From Clostridia bacterium (GTDB lineage: Bacteria > Bacillota > Clostridia > Oscillospirales > SIG627): a DNA stretch of 64,000 nucleotides. Location: positions 186,225-250,224 of the forward strand of contig JAFSGN010000022.1 of NCBI GenBank assembly GCA_017440805.1. The letters run 5' to 3'. A program made the translations under genes and the position numbers. The notes below the pieces were generated by a model. The model saw only the letters and a list, made by a program, of their open reading frames with translations. It ran no database searches and had not been told where the DNA came from. This document shows, piece after piece, positions 51,106 to 61,128 of the stretch (its first letter is position 1; every line of letters starts with the position of its first letter).

Positions 51106-52263
51106 TTATTTCACAAAAGCCTTGATTATTCCATCTACTGCGGTAATGTCATCTAAAATCTTCTGAGGAACATCTCCGTTTACTTCAATCATGGTATATG
51201 CATAATCCTTTTTGGATTTATTCTGCATATTCTCAATATTAATTTTATCTTCCGCAAGAACTGTGGAAATTTTGGATATGATTGTAGGAATGTTCTTGTG
51301 AAGTACACAGATGCGCTTATCTGTTGAACGGGGAAGAACAACATTCGGGAAGTTAACCGAGTTCTTGATATTTCCGTTTTCAAGGAAGTCAACAAGTTGG
51401 TCTGCAGCCATAACAGCACAGTTATCCTCCGATTCGGGAGTTGATGCACCCAGATGAGGAATTGCTATAATATTTTCAACACCAACAACATCTGCTGTGG
51501 GGAAATCTGTTACATAAGTTGCAATCTTGCCTGACTTAATTGCTTCTTTTGTGTCATCTGTATTGAACAAATCGGCACGGGAAAGATTTATAAGTCTTAC
51601 ACCGTCTTTCATTGTAGCAAATGCTTCTTTGTTAAACATATACTTTGTTTCGGGAGTTACAGGCACATGAACACTGATGTAATCGCAAGTTTCAAAAATT
51701 GTTTTAACATCATTTGCCTTAACTATGTTTCTGGAAAGTGCCCATGCAGCATCCACAGTAAGATACGGGTCATAACCGTATACAGTCATACCGAAATGTG
51801 TAGCGGTATTTGCTACCATAATTCCGATAGCGCCCAGACCTATTACACCAAGTTTCTTTCCCTTAAGTTCAGGACCGACAAACTGTCCTTTTCCTTTTTC
51901 AACTGCTTTTGCAACATCGTCGGATGTATCAAGAGTTTTAACCCAGTTAATACCATCAACAATTTTTCTTGAAGCAAGAAGCAATGCACACATAGCAAGT
52001 TCTTTAACCGCATTTGCATTAGCACCGGGAGTATTGAATACAACAATGCCTTTTTCAGCGCAGGAGTCTATAGGTATATTGTTTACACCTGCACCTGCAC
52101 GGGCAATTGCGCAAAGTTCGGCGGGCATTTCCATTTCGTGCATTGATGCGGAACGAACCATTATAGCATTGGGATTTTCAACATTTTCTCCCACATTATA
52201 ATCAGAGCCGAAGCGTTCGGTACCGCAGGAAGCAATTTTATTGAGAAGTTTTATATTATACAT
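51106..52263 (-). CDS. serA: D-3-phosphoglycerate dehydrogenase
   Basis: A 385-residue NAD-dependent enzyme for the first step of serine synthesis. The NAD-binding Rossmann motif GLGAIGIMVANTATHFGM lies near residue 145. VTPETKYMFNKEAFATMKDGVRLINLSRADLF and IPHLGASTPESEDN with the catalytic His are in place. The last 70 or so residues form a single ACT domain (ICVLHKNIPTIISKISTVLAEDKINI), so serine feedback is possible. It overlaps serC by one base (TAATG), and translation is coupled. Confidence 0.94.
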   Translation of the reverse strand: MYNIKLLNKIASCGTERFGSDYNVGENVENPNAIMVRSASMHEMEMPAELCAIARAGAGVNNIPIDSCAEKGIVVFNTPGANANAVKELAMCALLLASRKIVDGINWVKTLDTSDDVAKAVEKGKGQFVGPELKGKKLGVIGLGAIGIMVANTATHFGMTVYGYDPYLTVDAAWALSRNIVKANDVKTIFETCDYISVHVPVTPETKYMFNKEAFATMKDGVRLINLSRADLFNTDDTKEAIKSGKIATYVTDFPTADVVGVENIIAIPHLGASTPESEDNCAVMAADQLVDFLENGNIKNSVNFPNVVLPRSTDKRICVLHKNIPTIISKISTVLAEDKINIENMQNKSKKDYAYTMIEVNGDVPQKILDDITAVDGIIKAFVK

Positions 52264-53342
52264 TACTTGTTTTCCTCCTCAAACTTTTTCATAAATTCCA
52301 CGAGTTTTTCAACACCCTCAATAGGCATTGCATTGTAGATAGACGCACGCATACCGCCGACAGAACGGTGTCCTTTGATATTTACAAAGCCGTTTGCCTC
52401 CGCTTCTTTGCAGAACTTCTTATCAAGGTCTGCGTCACCTGTAACAAAGGTAACATTCATCATAGAACGGGAATCCTTTTCAACAGGAGCAATAAAGCGC
52501 TTGGAGTTGTCAAGATAATCATAAAGAATTTTGCACTTCTTCTGATTAATCTCTTTCATTTTTTCAAGACCACCCAGGCTTTCAACCCATTCAAACACGA
52601 GTTTTGCAATGTAAATAGCATAGCACGGGGGTGTATTATACATAGAGTCGTTATCCGCCATTGTTTTGTAGTCAAACATAACGGGGGAATTTTCTCTGAT
52701 ATTGCCGATAAGATCCTCTCTTACAATAACAACTGTAAGTCCGGAGGGTCCCATATTTTTCTGTGCGCCGGCATAAATCAAACCAAACTTTGAAACATCA
52801 AAGGGTTCGGAAAGAATGCAACTGGACATATCAGCAACCAAGGGAATGTCGCCTGTATCGGGAATTTCGGGGAATTTTGTACCGAAAATTGTGTTGTTAA
52901 AGCAAATATGAACATAGTCGGCGTCAGGGCGGATATCTTCTTTTTTAAACTTGGGAATGTAAGTAAAGTTCTTGTCTTCGCTGGAAGCAAGTACTCTGAC
53001 ATCGCCAAATTTTTTGGCTTCCTGGTAAGCCTTTTTAGAGAACTGACCGGAAACTACATAATCTGCCTTGCCGTTTTTATTCATAAGATTAAGGGGTACT
53101 GCCGCAAACTGAGTTGTGGCGCCTCCCTGCATGAAAAGCACCTTATAGTTATCAGGAATGCCCATAACTTTTCTGAAAGTTGCCTGAGCATCTGCTATAA
53201 TTTTTTCATATACCGGGGAACGATGACTCATTTCCATTACCGACATACCGGAATTCTGGTACTCGGTCATTTCACTTGCTGCTTTTTCAAGTACCGAAAG
53301 AGGTAACGAAGAAGGTCCTGCAGAAAAATTATAAACTCTCAT
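52263..53342 (-). CDS. serC: Phosphoserine aminotransferase
   Basis: A 359-residue PLP enzyme that makes phosphoserine from phosphohydroxypyruvate and glutamate. The PLP lysine is Lys195 in AGAQKNMGPSG. NFSAGPSSLPLSVLE at the start and CFNNTIFGTKFPEIPD near 148 are typical. It is first in serC-serA, driven by a consensus promoter. The third enzyme, SerB, is not in the window. Confidence 0.95.
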   Translation of the reverse strand: MRVYNFSAGPSSLPLSVLEKAASEMTEYQNSGMSVMEMSHRSPVYEKIIADAQATFRKVMGIPDNYKVLFMQGGATTQFAAVPLNLMNKNGKADYVVSGQFSKKAYQEAKKFGDVRVLASSEDKNFTYIPKFKKEDIRPDADYVHICFNNTIFGTKFPEIPDTGDIPLVADMSSCILSEPFDVSKFGLIYAGAQKNMGPSGLTVVIVREDLIGNIRENSPVMFDYKTMADNDSMYNTPPCYAIYIAKLVFEWVESLGGLEKMKEINQKKCKILYDYLDNSKRFIAPVEKDSRSMMNVTFVTGDADLDKKFCKEAEANGFVNIKGHRSVGGMRASIYNAMPIEGVEKLVEFMKKFEEENK

Positions 53343-53379
53343 TGTTATATCTCCTTTTGTAGACTAAATAATTAAATAT

Positions 53380-53408
53380 ATTATACACTATTTTTTTTAT
53401 ATAGTCAA
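53380..53408 (-). promoter_or_regulatory. Sigma-A promoter of serCA
   Basis: TTGACT and TATAAT on the minus strand with a 17-base spacer, 38 bases before serC. I see no T-box leader. Confidence 0.8.
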
Positions 53409-53482
53409 TAGTTGGAAATGTATTTTTTCATTTTTTGTATTTTTTGTTATTCTTCCCGTCACTCAAATCCGCATCCGAATAT

Positions 53483-54190
53483 TCATCCCATTGCCAACCA
53501 TAATTTCCGCCATAAATCTTCAGAATATGTATATCGGTCAAGATATTCGCGTGTCTGGGAGGTAAAGCCGCATTTTTCGCAAACAAGGGAGGCGTAGTCC
53601 GTTTTTTCCTCATAATTTTTACGGTATACCTCACTCACCTTTTTTCTGAAAGTATCCATTGTCCAGCCGTATCTTTTAAGCCAGTGATCGCAATCTCCGT
53701 GATTTGACGCATAGCCTTTTTTGTATGCTTCAGCATGAGAAACGATATCTGAAATATCAATACGGAAAATATAGCACAAATACGCACAATATTCTATTGC
53801 TTCACTAAATACCTTTTCAAAATACGACCTGTTGTTCAAATTATCTTCGCATATCTCAAACTGAATATGGCTGGAATTATAACTTCCCTTACCTCCCTGT
53901 CCGCATCCCCAGCATGCCATATTGTAGGGAAGAATCTGCGCCACCCTGATATTTTGTCCGGCATCATAGCCTATAAATGCATGAACACATACTTTTCTGC
54001 CGCCCGGAGAAGGATTGTTCCAATGGTTATTATAAATATTCTCACCCAACTCTGCAGGCGAATCAACATATCGCCTGAGATAAGGATTGTTTGCCCCTGT
54101 GGAATGTACCACTATTCCCACAGGTACAAGGCGTTGTGCCGCTTTGTAGCAGTCATTTTTTACAGCATATGATACAATATGTTCTTTCAT
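53483..54190 (-). CDS. N-acetylmuramoyl-L-alanine amidase (amidase_2 type)
   Basis: A 235-residue zinc amidase that cuts between muramic acid and the stem peptide. GIVVHSTGA carries the first metal His (residue 29), VHAFIGYD continues the fold, HIQFEICED has the conserved Glu, and SHAEAYKKGYASNHGDCDHWL carries the further metal ligands. There is no signal peptide and no wall-binding repeat, and the closest-looking relatives are phage-type endolysins. It could be a domesticated lysin or a spore or mother-cell enzyme. AAAAGGAG precedes the start. Confidence 0.86.
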   Translation of the reverse strand: MKEHIVSYAVKNDCYKAAQRLVPVGIVVHSTGANNPYLRRYVDSPAELGENIYNNHWNNPSPGGRKVCVHAFIGYDAGQNIRVAQILPYNMACWGCGQGGKGSYNSSHIQFEICEDNLNNRSYFEKVFSEAIEYCAYLCYIFRIDISDIVSHAEAYKKGYASNHGDCDHWLKRYGWTMDTFRKKVSEVYRKNYEEKTDYASLVCEKCGFTSQTREYLDRYTYSEDLWRKLWLAMG

Positions 54191-54367
54191 TTCGTATATA
54201 ACTCCTTTTGATTATTATTTTTAGTAATTATATCACATTATTTACGAAATGTCAATATGCTTTATAACTCTTTTATGATTTTTCATAACTCATACTTACA
54301 GAACATATAAACTATCAAAATATATATTTTCATTAAGGATTGGATTATACGCGGTTAAAAATCCCGA

Positions 54368-54400
54368 CAAAAAAGTGAGTATGCTGACATACTCACTTTT
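54368..54400 (-). terminator. Terminator of the zinc-ribbon membrane protein gene
   Basis: AAAAGTGAGTATG and CATACTCACTTTT form a perfect 13-bp stem around CTGA. It touches the stop codon of the gene. Confidence 0.88.
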
Positions 54401-54804
54401 TATATTATTCTTACATCAAATTTTGTCTGACAAAGAGGGCATTTTACCGTATGTTTTCCGCATTTTTTTGTAAGTCTGAGCCGAGCCTTGCAACCTGGGC
54501 AGACTCTGTAGCGGAATTTATTTATATCCCTCAACGCAACATAAACATGATTAACCTTTTTTCTGATGCCTTTAAACCATTTCATAAACTTTATATTCTC
54601 TGCACGGCGCTTGTATATATTTTTTGAAAAAATACGGAACAGAATAACCGCAATCAGCCCAAATTCGAGAAGACTGAAGATGAAAACACCTGTAAAAGAA
54701 TTGGCAACCACCATTACAAAATACAGGCACAGCAACGCCATATTCAATCCGTCGTTACCGTATATTCCGTTGAATAATCTCAAAAATCTTTCCTTAAAAC
54801 TCAT
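54400..54804 (-). CDS. Membrane protein with C-terminal zinc ribbon
   Basis: A 134-residue protein. Two adjacent hydrophobic helices lie at about residues 20-65 (NMALLCLYFVMVVANSF and LLEFGLIAVILFRIF). A basic linker follows, and the C-terminal 35 residues are a zinc ribbon: CPGCKARLRLTKKCGKHTVKCPLC. Function unknown; similar small proteins in Clostridia are annotated as hypothetical. It has its own terminator and an ACGGAG site. Confidence 0.78.
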   Translation of the reverse strand: MSFKERFLRLFNGIYGNDGLNMALLCLYFVMVVANSFTGVFIFSLLEFGLIAVILFRIFSKNIYKRRAENIKFMKWFKGIRKKVNHVYVALRDINKFRYRVCPGCKARLRLTKKCGKHTVKCPLCQTKFDVRII

Positions 54805-55011
54805 AAAAACTCCGTTACCTGTTATTTATACCTGTGTGTAATATTATTGTAACATCAATATTTTAAATTCATTGGTACAATTTTTAAATATAAAAGAACG
54901 ATATTTTTAAAAAAGTATAATCAGAATAAGAATTATTTAAGTTTTACTTGCTTTTTACAGTGTATTTATGATATAATATTTATATAATTAATTAAAATGG
55001 AGGATTATGTG

Positions 55012-57243
55012 ATGATAAAACTTATCAGAAACGGTGTTTTATATAAAAATGACACAATTGTTTCATCAGACGAGAAACTTTCTGCAGAAAATATCCCGGA
55101 ACTCCGCAAAAACACTCTCTCATATCCCATACTTCAAAAGCACAATACTTCCGGCAATCCCGACAAACTAAAAATAAAGTTTGATGCCATGGCATCACAT
55201 GATATTACATATGTGGGTATAATTCAGACTGCCCGTGCAAGCGGACTTGAGAAATTTCCCCTGCCCTATGTTCTGACCAACTGCCATAACAGTCTTTGTG
55301 CCGTAGGAGGTACAATCAACGAAGACGACCATATGTTCGGTCTTTCGGCGGCAAAGAAATACGGCGGTATGTATGTACCCGCACACATCGCAGTTATTCA
55401 TCAATATATGCGTGAAGTAATGAGCGGTTGCGGCAAAATGATTTTAGGTTCAGACAGCCATACCCGTTACGGTGCGTTAGGTACTATGGCAATCGGAGAA
55501 GGCGGTCCCGAACTTGTTAAACAACTGCTCAACAAAACATACGACATAAATAACCCCCAGACAGTTTGTGTTCATCTCCACGGAGAAATTCAGAACGGTG
55601 TAGGTCCGCAGGATGTTGCACTGGCTATTATCGGTGCGGTTTTCCCCGACGGTTTTGTAAAAAACAAAATTCTTGAGTTTGTAGGTTCAGGTATCAAAAA
55701 TCTTCCCATTGAATTCAGAAACGGTATAGATGTAATGACTACCGAAACAACCTGTCTTTCTTCAATCTGGGAAACAGACAGCGTTGTTGAAAACTATTTC
55801 AAAATGATGGGCAGAGCAGATGCATACAAAGAAACGAAAGCAGACAACGCATATTACGACTGTGCGGTAGATGTAGACCTTTCCAGAATAAAGCCTATGA
55901 TTGCACTTCCCTTCCATCCCAGCAACGCTTTCACTATTGAAGAATTCAACAAAAACTGCGAGGCAATACTCAACGATGTTGAAAAGAGTGCTGTTGAACA
56001 GTTAGGCGTTAAAATGGATTTGAGAAGCAAAATCAAAAACGGAAAACTTATAATTGACCAGGGTGTTATTGCAGGATGTGCCGGAGGTACTTTTGACAAC
56101 CTTTGTGTTGCGGCTAAGATACTTGAAAACTCGTCAATAGGTGCAGATGAGTTTGCACTGAGTGTTTACCCTGCAAGCCAGCCTGTATATATGGAACTTG
56201 TTAAAAACGGTTGTGCCGCAAAACTTCTGGAGTGCGGTGCAACAATACGGACTGCTTTCTGCGGTCCATGTTTCGGTGCAGGCGATGTACCCTCAAACAA
56301 TGGTCTGAGTATCCGTCATTCCACAAGAAACTTCCCCAACCGTGAAGGTTCAAAACCCGGAGCAGGACAAATTGCATCGGTTGCTCTTATGGATGCCCGT
56401 TCAATTGCAGCGACTGCAAAAAACAAAGGCGTTCTTACTCCTGCAACAGACCTTGACATTGACCTTTCGGTACCCCAGTATCACTTTGACGACAAGATTT
56501 ACAGAAACCGTGTATACAACGGTATAGGAAAACCCGACAGTTCTGTTCCACTCAAATTCGGCCCCAACATAACCGACTGGCCCAAGATGAGTGCACTCAC
56601 AGAAGATTTGCTTCTGAAAACAGTCAGTGTTATTACTGACCCTGTAACAACTACCGATGAACTTATTCCCTCGGGAGAAACTTCTTCCTACCGTTCAAAT
56701 CCGCACAAACTTTCGGAATTTGCTCTTTCAAGAAAAGACCCTGCCTATGTTTCCTGTGCAAAAGAAGTACGAAGTCTTGAGGAAATCCGTGTAGGCGGCG
56801 GTAAGGTTACGGAACTTGACGAAATATACAAACTTATCAAATCGGTTAATCCATCTGCATGTGAACAAAACATCGGTATCGGAAGTACAATTTTTGCAAA
56901 CAAGCCGGGTGACGGCTCGGCAAGAGAACAAGCCGCATCCTGCCAGAAAGTTCTGGGCGGTTGGGCAAACCTTGCACTTGAATACGCAACAAAACGATAC
57001 CGTTCAAATCTTATCAACTGGGGAATGCTTCCTTTTACGGTTAAAGAAAATATTTTTGAAAAGGGCGACTACATTTACATTCCCAATATCCGTCAGGCAG
57101 TAAAAAACGCCGTAACCGATATCAAAGCATATATTATCCGTTGTGGAAAAACAACTGAAATCACCCTTACATTAAACGAACTCACCCCCGATGAAAGAGA
57201 TATTATTCTTGCCGGATGTCTTATAAATTACTATAACATTTAG
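55012..57243 (+). CDS. Aconitase-family hydratase
   Basis: A 743-residue protein of the aconitase superfamily. The Fe-S cysteines are Cys356 ([10 protein letters not shown]) and Cys417 and Cys420 (FCGPCFGAG), close to the spacing in true aconitases. The C-terminal swivel domain has [20 protein letters not shown] near residue 635 and NWGMLPFTV after it, also as in aconitases. Overall sequence is divergent from citrate-cycle aconitase, and such clostridial proteins are usually called hydratase with unknown substrate. The start at 55012 lies 8 bases after GGAGG; a frame start at 54997 includes that site. It stands alone between a terminated neighbour and its own terminator. Confidence 0.87.
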   Translation: MIKLIRNGVLYKNDTIVSSDEKLSAENIPELRKNTLSYPILQKHNTSGNPDKLKIKFDAMASHDITYVGIIQTARASGLEKFPLPYVLTNCHNSLCAVGGTINEDDHMFGLSAAKKYGGMYVPAHIAVIHQYMREVMSGCGKMILGSDSHTRYGALGTMAIGEGGPELVKQLLNKTYDINNPQTVCVHLHGEIQNGVGPQDVALAIIGAVFPDGFVKNKILEFVGSGIKNLPIEFRNGIDVMTTETTCLSSIWETDSVVENYFKMMGRADAYKETKADNAYYDCAVDVDLSRIKPMIALPFHPSNAFTIEEFNKNCEAILNDVEKSAVEQLGVKMDLRSKIKNGKLIIDQGVIAGCAGGTFDNLCVAAKILENSSIGADEFALSVYPASQPVYMELVKNGCAAKLLECGATIRTAFCGPCFGAGDVPSNNGLSIRHSTRNFPNREGSKPGAGQIASVALMDARSIAATAKNKGVLTPATDLDIDLSVPQYHFDDKIYRNRVYNGIGKPDSSVPLKFGPNITDWPKMSALTEDLLLKTVSVITDPVTTTDELIPSGETSSYRSNPHKLSEFALSRKDPAYVSCAKEVRSLEEIRVGGGKVTELDEIYKLIKSVNPSACEQNIGIGSTIFANKPGDGSAREQAASCQKVLGGWANLALEYATKRYRSNLINWGMLPFTVKENIFEKGDYIYIPNIRQAVKNAVTDIKAYIIRCGKTTEITLTLNELTPDERDIILAGCLINYYNI

Positions 57244-57275
57244 TTAGTTTGAGCATATTAAATTATAAAGATAAA

Positions 57276-57317
57276 AAACTGCGTCAGAATCCGGTACAAT
57301 TCTGACGCAGTTTTTTA
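57276..57317 (+). terminator. Terminator of the hydratase gene
   Basis: AACTGCGTCAGAAT and ATTCTGACGCAGTT form a 14-bp stem around 8 bases, followed by TTTT. Confidence 0.9.
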
Positions 57318-57330
57318 GTGTTTTTGACAA

Positions 57331-57360
57331 TAGGGTACTTGCCTAATGGCAAGTACCCTA
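57331..57360 (-). terminator. Hairpin behind the secreted-protein gene
   Basis: TAGGGTACTTGCC and GGCAAGTACCCTA form a perfect 13-bp stem around TAAT, 20 bases after the stop. The T run on the minus strand is poor, so it may be a stability hairpin rather than an intrinsic terminator. Confidence 0.6.
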
Positions 57361-57380
57361 TCTTAAATCCTGTTCAGTTA

Positions 57381-60300
57381 TTATTTAAGGCTTGCTTCGT
57401 ATTTTTCAACGATTTCCTTAGATTCAACATAACTTCTTGCTTCATCACCGTTTGTGAAGAACAAGATGGACGCAAGATCAAATGTAGCATTAACCTTATC
57501 CGGGAAGTCAAATCTCAAATAACGGAAGCTACCTTTGAAGTCATAAGGTGCAATACCCGCGTTGGATTGACCGTTCCATGAATCGGATACATTAAGTCCG
57601 GATTTCTTCATTGCAGCAGGTGAAGAATAGTCAATAACAATGTTCTTCCATTCTTCGTTTGTCTTCTTGAATGCTGCAGAAGAATCATAGTATGCCGCTT
57701 GCTTGTACCATTCGTAACCTACATTATTCTTCTGGTAGAAGTCGGTTTCGTAGTAGCAAGCGATACCGTTGTTGGAGTATTCTTTGTTTGTTCTGTATGT
57801 GAATACGAGAACAGGGTGTTCGGAAAGTTCGAGCATAGCAGCGCCACTGGGAGTAATTCTAATACCCAAGCCACCGCCGATATTTTTAACTCTGTAGAAA
57901 ACTACGCCGTTTTCTTCGTTCTTTGTAACTTCAGAGTTTGTAGAAGTGAATGCAATGTCGTTACCTGATGCATCGGAATAATCAAACTTGATGAAGTTCC
58001 ATTCGGTGTTTTCGTAAACTTCAAGTGCTTCGTAGTACTTGAGTTCGTCTTCGGAGGGTTCATAGCCGGAGTCCATAATAACATATTCGCCGCCTATGGA
58101 ACGCATCTTTGCAACACCATTAACAACCGGTGCATGTTCAACAAGTTCAAGCAGGTTGTCTCTCTGGTTGTATTTGTAAACATCGAGATACTTGTCGTTG
58201 TATTCTTCGCCAACTTCAAAGCCGAATTTGCCCTTGAACGGCATAGAACGGTCTCTTACAAACTTATGACGGAAGTATACACTGGAAACAACTTCGCCTT
58301 CTTTTTCAGCAGCAAGTTCAGAAATTGCCTTGTGATTTGTGGTGAAGTCTTTAGAACCGTCAAATGCAACTTCAAGGTCATAGTACCATGTAGCAGCATT
58401 GTCAAGAAGGTTCTTGGGATAGAATTCATAGAAATATCCGTCAGCCTTGAGAGTAATCAGTTTACCGGGAATTTCATCTCTAAGTTCGGTAAGTGCAATT
58501 CTTGAAATACGGGAGTTAGAGTCAATTGCATACTCTATCTGGTCAGCCTCGATATCAATCTGTTCGATTGTGATATAGTCGGTCATAACCTTGGTAACAA
58601 CTTTCCAGGTTGCAGAAACTTTGGGAGGCTGTGCAACTGTACCGTCAAATGCGGTAGACTGGTCAGCAAATTCAAAGAAATTTACAGAAGAAAGTGTGAA
58701 AGCATCATTTGCGGAAAGTCCGCCGATACCAATTTCAACATTTTCGATATTTCCTGTCCATTCTGCATTAGCACTGTGATCAATCAATGCAATAGCATTT
58801 GCAGAGGAGAAGTCAAGAACCATCTTGTTGAGACCGTAGTTTACAGCCTCGTTGCTGATAGGAGTAACAGCACCAACAGCAGGCCATGTGAAGTTTACTG
58901 TAACAGCAGCCTGTCCTTCGGGCTTGAATTTGATGTATGCGGGTTTACCTGCAAGAACATCGCCTGAATATGCAACAGAAATATAGGGGAAGGATGCAAC
59001 ATCCTCAAGTCTCTGAGCACTCTTCAAGTGAATATCTGTAAGAGAGAGAGTAACTGCTCCGTCTTGTTTTGCAGTAACTGTAATTGTATCGGGGCCGGAA
59101 ATGTTGTCGCCTGCATTGAACTCTACATCGCCGTTTTCAGGCTGGAGTACATAGAAAAGGTCAATGTCGGCAAAGTTCCACCAAATTGCGTCGTCGTACT
59201 CAATGGTACCTGAAACGCCGGGGAAGGACGCATAACCGAGTTTATATGCAGCAGCATCTGCATTATTGATAAGGAATGCAATAGAAGAAATAGTTACATC
59301 TTTGTCTGCCTTAATTGAAAGTTTGTTGAAGTTAGCAGGCATGTTTGCGTCATCGGTAAAGTCAACAATTGCTTCGTTCTTGTTTGCTTTGAGTTCAATT
59401 TCGCCTACTTTAACACCGTCTTCAAAGAGTGAAAGTTTGGTGTCCTGAACAGCGTTGTAAAGAACTTTAACTACAGAATATCTGTTAAGGTCGAATTTGT
59501 CTTTGGTCTTAATGAATGCAAGGTAGTCGGTGTTAGCGAGAAGTTTCGCACCATTTTCATAAGCAACCATTCCACCGAAGAAATCGTTGGTGAAGTTTAC
59601 ACCGTTGATAGATTCGTCAACATCGGGAGTTGCCGCGTCATCTTCATCAACAAATTCCCAAGCTTTAACATCAAGTTCGGGAAGTTCGCTGCCCGGAGTA
59701 CGATTTGCACGCCATTCAGCATACTGGTTGCCGTCTGCAAAGAAACCAATATATTCGATTTCTATATTTGCATTTGAAGAACCGCCACCGTAGTTTGCAT
59801 AGTCCCAACGCAAATCATTGAGAGTATGGTCTGTATTAGAAAGTATTGCAGAGAAGTCGTTAACTCTTTCTTCCCACTTATTCATAGGCAATGGAAGTTC
59901 TTCACTCGCTAAGAATGTAGATGTGGGGAACTCTCTACCATTGGTAGCAACATGGAAATATCCTCCAGCATGATCGCCACTAATCCATCTGTACTTACGA
60001 ACCATCAAAGGGGTTTTTGTAAGGTCAATGTCTATCCCACTAAACCAAAGGGAAGGATTATTTCCCAATATAGTTGTGCGAACAGCAGAATCTACACCAT
60101 TTTCACCACCACCGGGAATAAGGCTAACAGGTGCATCACCAGAAGTAATCACACTCATAAGGTCTTCCGCGTCCCATACGATAGGTTTAACAATTTCAAC
60201 ATATCCGGTAACTTTAATTTCGTTGGAAACGAATTTATCGTTAGTGTCGGTTGTTACTACTGCGTAGTAGAAGTCTGTGCCTTCGGTATAACTGCTGATA

Positions 60301-60551
60301 GTAAGGGTTGTTCCGGTTTCCTGGAGTTTAAGTCCGTTTCTGTCGGAAGCAGCCTTTTTGTACCATTCAATTGTACCGTTAATGGAGTTTGTCAAAGTGA
60401 TAACTGTGGGATATGTAGATTCTACATTCATTTCAGGGTCGCCCTGAGTTCTTGTAAGAACTACTTCGCCCGCTGCGGAAACCATTGCTGTCATCGCAAA
60501 CAAAGTAACGATAACCATCAAAAGTGCCACAAAAGAAAGTTTTTTGCTCAT
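57381..60551 (-). CDS. Large secreted protein of unknown function with repeated beta modules
   Basis: A 1056-residue protein with a cleavable signal peptide (LSFVALLMVIVTLFAMTAMVSA, cut near residue 26). The mature start (TRTQGDPEMNVESTYPTVITLTNS, then IEWYKKA) looks like an Ig-like or adhesive domain. The rest seems to be several beta-sandwich modules of 100-200 residues that close in a similar way (IEIEYIGFFADG, VTISSIAFLINN, FTLSSVNFFEFA, FDLASILFFTNG), as in carbohydrate-binding modules. There is no LPXTG, SLH or C-terminal anchor, so it may be released. Codon use is even and rich in GAA, GCA and AAC, as in strongly expressed genes. I do not recognise a family. Confidence 0.75.
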   Translation of the reverse strand: MSKKLSFVALLMVIVTLFAMTAMVSAAGEVVLTRTQGDPEMNVESTYPTVITLTNSINGTIEWYKKAASDRNGLKLQETGTTLTISSYTEGTDFYYAVVTTDTNDKFVSNEIKVTGYVEIVKPIVWDAEDLMSVITSGDAPVSLIPGGGENGVDSAVRTTILGNNPSLWFSGIDIDLTKTPLMVRKYRWISGDHAGGYFHVATNGREFPTSTFLASEELPLPMNKWEERVNDFSAILSNTDHTLNDLRWDYANYGGGSSNANIEIEYIGFFADGNQYAEWRANRTPGSELPELDVKAWEFVDEDDAATPDVDESINGVNFTNDFFGGMVAYENGAKLLANTDYLAFIKTKDKFDLNRYSVVKVLYNAVQDTKLSLFEDGVKVGEIELKANKNEAIVDFTDDANMPANFNKLSIKADKDVTISSIAFLINNADAAAYKLGYASFPGVSGTIEYDDAIWWNFADIDLFYVLQPENGDVEFNAGDNISGPDTITVTAKQDGAVTLSLTDIHLKSAQRLEDVASFPYISVAYSGDVLAGKPAYIKFKPEGQAAVTVNFTWPAVGAVTPISNEAVNYGLNKMVLDFSSANAIALIDHSANAEWTGNIENVEIGIGGLSANDAFTLSSVNFFEFADQSTAFDGTVAQPPKVSATWKVVTKVMTDYITIEQIDIEADQIEYAIDSNSRISRIALTELRDEIPGKLITLKADGYFYEFYPKNLLDNAATWYYDLEVAFDGSKDFTTNHKAISELAAEKEGEVVSSVYFRHKFVRDRSMPFKGKFGFEVGEEYNDKYLDVYKYNQRDNLLELVEHAPVVNGVAKMRSIGGEYVIMDSGYEPSEDELKYYEALEVYENTEWNFIKFDYSDASGNDIAFTSTNSEVTKNEENGVVFYRVKNIGGGLGIRITPSGAAMLELSEHPVLVFTYRTNKEYSNNGIACYYETDFYQKNNVGYEWYKQAAYYDSSAAFKKTNEEWKNIVIDYSSPAAMKKSGLNVSDSWNGQSNAGIAPYDFKGSFRYLRFDFPDKVNATFDLASILFFTNGDEARSYVESKEIVEKYEASLK

Positions 60552-60635
60552 AGTCTCTTCTCCTTTTTTATTTTTAAATTTTTTTGATTTTATGGGATAC
60601 AGATAACCACATCACACAAATCAGCTTCTATGTAT

Positions 60636-60664
60636 ACTCTACCACAGAACCATTAATTTGTCAA
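60636..60664 (-). promoter_or_regulatory. Promoter of the secreted-protein gene
   Basis: On the minus strand TTGACA (perfect) and TAGAGT with a 17-base spacer, 85 bases before the start codon. Confidence 0.6.
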
Positions 60665-61128
60665 GATATTTTAAAGATTTTAATAATAAATTTCCTGACA
60701 TTTCCCACCCGGCAGACAGAGGCATAACACCGACGACGCAGAGGGATACGGATATTCTGCAAGATGTATACACTTTCGGTTTATTATATCATATAAACAA
60801 AAAAAAATCAACACACTTTATGCATTTTCGTCATTTTCTAAAAAAAAAATCATTTTTTTGTAAATAACCGCCAAAATAAATATTAACGAATGCAAAAATG
60901 TATGTACGCACTCAAAACCGTTTCTTACAATTAATTACATTTTTGCCCTTTATGTTCCATATATATACTTTTACTCTTTTACTCTTGCATTCCAAAGTGT
61001 TTTGTTATATAATATTCACATATGAAAGGATTGCTAATTTTTCCATAAAGTTTACAGTTACTTTTTGCGGGGTGTTGTACTATAATATAGTATGCGGCAC
61101 TGCCGAAATAATTTATGGGGAGATTAGT
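60665..61128. other. Gene-free region between the secreted-protein gene and mecA
   Basis: About 460 bases, A+T-rich, with no gene that I can support. A possible promoter for mecA is TTACTT-17-TATAAT (61058-61086). A short G+C-richer part near 60700-60750 has no fold that I recognise. An open frame runs through 60898-61128 in phase with mecA, but it lacks a ribosome binding site and the promoter-like boxes lie within it. Confidence 0.45.

Noticed and set aside
53343-53482. T-box leader before serCA
   Set aside because: The promoter lies only 38 bases before serC, so there is no space for a T-box, and no T-box sequence is seen.
60898-61128. N-terminal extension of MecA by 77 residues
   Set aside because: It lies in a promoter-like region, has no ribosome binding site, and the family N-terminus begins exactly at 61129 after GGGGAG.
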